A program made the translations under genes and the position numbers. A stretch of DNA of 64,000 nucleotides from positions 193,981 to 257,980 of the forward strand of contig VXAY01002887.1 in NCBI GenBank assembly GCA_013399855.1. The letters run 5' to 3'. The stretch is from Oxyruncus cristatus (lineage: Eukaryota > Chordata > Aves > Passeriformes > Cotingidae). How positions within the stretch are numbered: position 1 is the stretch's first letter; each line of letters opens with the position of its first letter. The notes below the pieces were generated by a model. It did not search any database and was not told the DNA's origin. It saw only the letters and a program-made list of their open reading frames with translations. Shown here one piece after another: positions 58,501 to 61,500 of this stretch.

Positions 58501-61500
58501 AATGCCTACCAGATCCCACAAGGTCTCTACTACAGAGCAGCCTACTAAAATCACCATACCTTCAATATTGAGTTTAGCAGAGGTTTGATCAGTACCACAG
58601 TCACAAGTGTACTGTCCAATGTCTTTCTTCAAAGCTTTCTTGAGAATAAGGATTCTCTTTTTACCATCAGCCTTAATAACAACATTCTTTGATGCAGTAA
58701 TTGGATTGCCATCCTTCATCCATTTCACTGGGGCATCTGCTTTGCTTATCTCACATTGTAAGATTACTTCATCTTTCTCTACGGCAGTGTAATCCTGCAG
58801 CTTCCCAGTGAAGTAAGGGTCTCCCTCTGCAAGCAAAAGTTAAGATGTTTCAGTCTGAAGTTTTAGTCTTTCAGAAAAAAAACCAATTAATTTCTACCAT
58901 AAAATACATTTCTTGTTTATGTCCTGCAAGAAAGATTAAATATAGTCCTTATAAATATTTCACAGGTCTGTTGCAAGAAAGAAAACAATAAACAGCTAAA
59001 ACCCGATTCTTTTTCTTCTGATGCTCTAGGAGTTTCAGAGCACTGTTTAAGTTATCTCATAACTAACTTTGCAACAATTGCATGAAATTTTAAAGTTATT
59101 TCAATCACCTTTTGTGAATAGGAAAACAGAGACCCAAAGAAGAAAAACAAATTGTAAAATTTTCAAAATCACCGTGTAGATTTAGGCCAACCCCAAGGCT
59201 TTCTGATTATCATTTTTTATGAATGACAGACTCTTCTGACAATATACATCAGGTAAATTCTTTTGGGTATTCTTACCAAGAACAGTGAGTTTAGCTTCTG
59301 AGGATTTGCCCATAGCTTCTACTTTAATCTGAGAAGTGTCATCAATAGTAAGATCTTTGATTGTGAGTGTGTGGAATTTGCCATCATCTGTCATTGAAAC
59401 CACTTTGCTGGTATGTAATCGTTGGTCATTCTTGAACCAGGCAACAGAGATATTTTCATGGGAGAGTTCCACAGTGAACTCTGCAGTTTCTCTTTCCTTT
59501 TTGGTTACATCCTTGAGAGGAGTAATGAATTTCAGGCGGATACCTATAACAAAGTAACATTTCATTAACAATAACATTATCAATAAAAACTATTCAAGGA
59601 GTGTGATGCAAAACTTTCCTGGGAAGGCAAAATCTAACAAACCTTCAATAATTAGCTTGGCACTTGTTCTTTTATCCTCAGCTTCAAATGTATATTTAAC
59701 TTCATCCTCAAAGGCAACAGACTTAATAATCAGAGCATGCTTTGTTCCATCTGAAACAATTTCGAATTTTTCATCGGGAGTGATCTCTTCTGTTCCTTTC
59801 AACCAGCGGAAAGTCTTGGGTTCTCTGGATACCTCACATTCAAACTTAGCTTCATCCTTCTCAAAGACCTTCACATCACTTAGTGGAGTGATAAAGATGA
59901 GCGGTAATTCTGAAATCAAAGAAGAGATCTTTCAGATCAGTGATGGGTTCATATAGAACTTTCTGATGCTAGATTTGTTCTAGCATCACATGGAAATATT
60001 GGCCAAATGCAGACTGTACCTTTCACTTTCAGATTAGCAGCACTTTTAGCATTAGCAGCCTGGAAAGACACTTCTCCAGTCATATCAAGGTTGCAGTTAT
60101 GAAGGACAAGAATATGTTTCTTCCCATCTTCAATAATTTCACAGTCCTGGTGATAAAGAAACACACAACCCCACCCCAAATATGAATATTTTAAGAAACC
60201 ACCAAAAATATTATTATTAAATATGTTTTTCTACTCTAAATTATGGTCTAAAAATAAAGAAGTAAGCTTACAGGTGAAGGTGTTAGGGTTTCTCCCTTTA
60301 GCTTCCATATAGGATGGACATCAGGCTCAGAAATTTCGATTTCAAAGCGTGCTGTTTCACCAACAAATACTTCCACTCCATACAGTGGACGTTCCACTTT
60401 AATTATGCGAGCTAAAATAAAATAAAAAAAAAAATCAAAAATTCGCATCTGTTTACTCACAAACTCCATACCATAAAAATGTAATACTGGAGAGGATCTC
60501 AACTCTCCCCCTATTCCTTCTTTTGGGCATTCAAGTGCTATGACCAATAAGTGTTTATCTAACCTCTTTTTAAAAAGTTGCAAGTTTGGGCAGTCTACAG
60601 CATCCTTCTATAATATGTCTGAAAATTTAGTTATTTGTAATAAGGATGTTTTTCTTCATAACTAACCCAGATATCTGTTACAGTAAACTAAACTAACTGC
60701 TTTTTTTCCCTGACTGTAAATTGACATAGAGACTAATTTATCATCACTGTCTTTACAAAAGCCATTTATATATCCTCAGACATACTGTCTCTAGTAAATA
60801 CTTTCAATAATTGTAAATCTAGATATTTCAGCTATTCATTGAGACAGCATGCTTTCTGTGGGTACATTTTTGGTTTTGCACTCGAGAGAGTGTCTGTCTG
60901 TCTACACCATTTTACAAAGGTTTCAGTACTTTCCCTTAGCCACATGATGACTTACACTCAACGCCGATATTAGCACTTGTCTTGTCGGTTCCACAGTCAC
61001 ACTCATAAACACCCTTATCACTCTCTGCAGCCTTCTTGATCTTCAGGATACGGCGCAAGCCATCCGTTTTTATGGAAATTCTGTTGGAAGCTACTAGTTC
61101 TTCACCATCTTTATACCATTTTACTGGCACATCTTTGCTAAGTTCACACTCCAGAGTAATATCATCTTTCTCTACAGCACTGTAGTCTTGTAACTTCACA
61201 GTGAAATATGGATCGGCCTCTACAAAAGGCACAGTGGATACACAAAGGTAAATTAGTCATATGAATTTACTAAAAGATCAATATTTTGTCCCTTTCTACT
61301 CATAAAAAATTTTAATACATATCATATAGAAAATTATTTATGTATTACCTAAGACTTTGAGGTTGGCTTGTGTGTTCATGTCCTTGACTACGGCCTTTAT
61401 TTCAGAGATGTCATCAAGTGTTACTTCTCTCATTTCTAGTTTATGAACTTTGCCTTCTGAAGTAATAAAAACTGTTCTGCTTGTATGAAGTCTCTTGTCA

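Larger units (their letters stand above)
58560..60411 (-). repeat. TTN: Four-Ig block, copy B (exons 9-13)
   Basis: Order: split Ig ([20 protein letters not shown], intron after SP), Ig ([12 protein letters not shown]), Ig ([12 protein letters not shown]), Ig ([22 protein letters not shown]). A further split Ig of the first type (exons 14-15, [19 protein letters not shown]) follows and looks like the start of a third, more diverged copy. Confidence 0.8.
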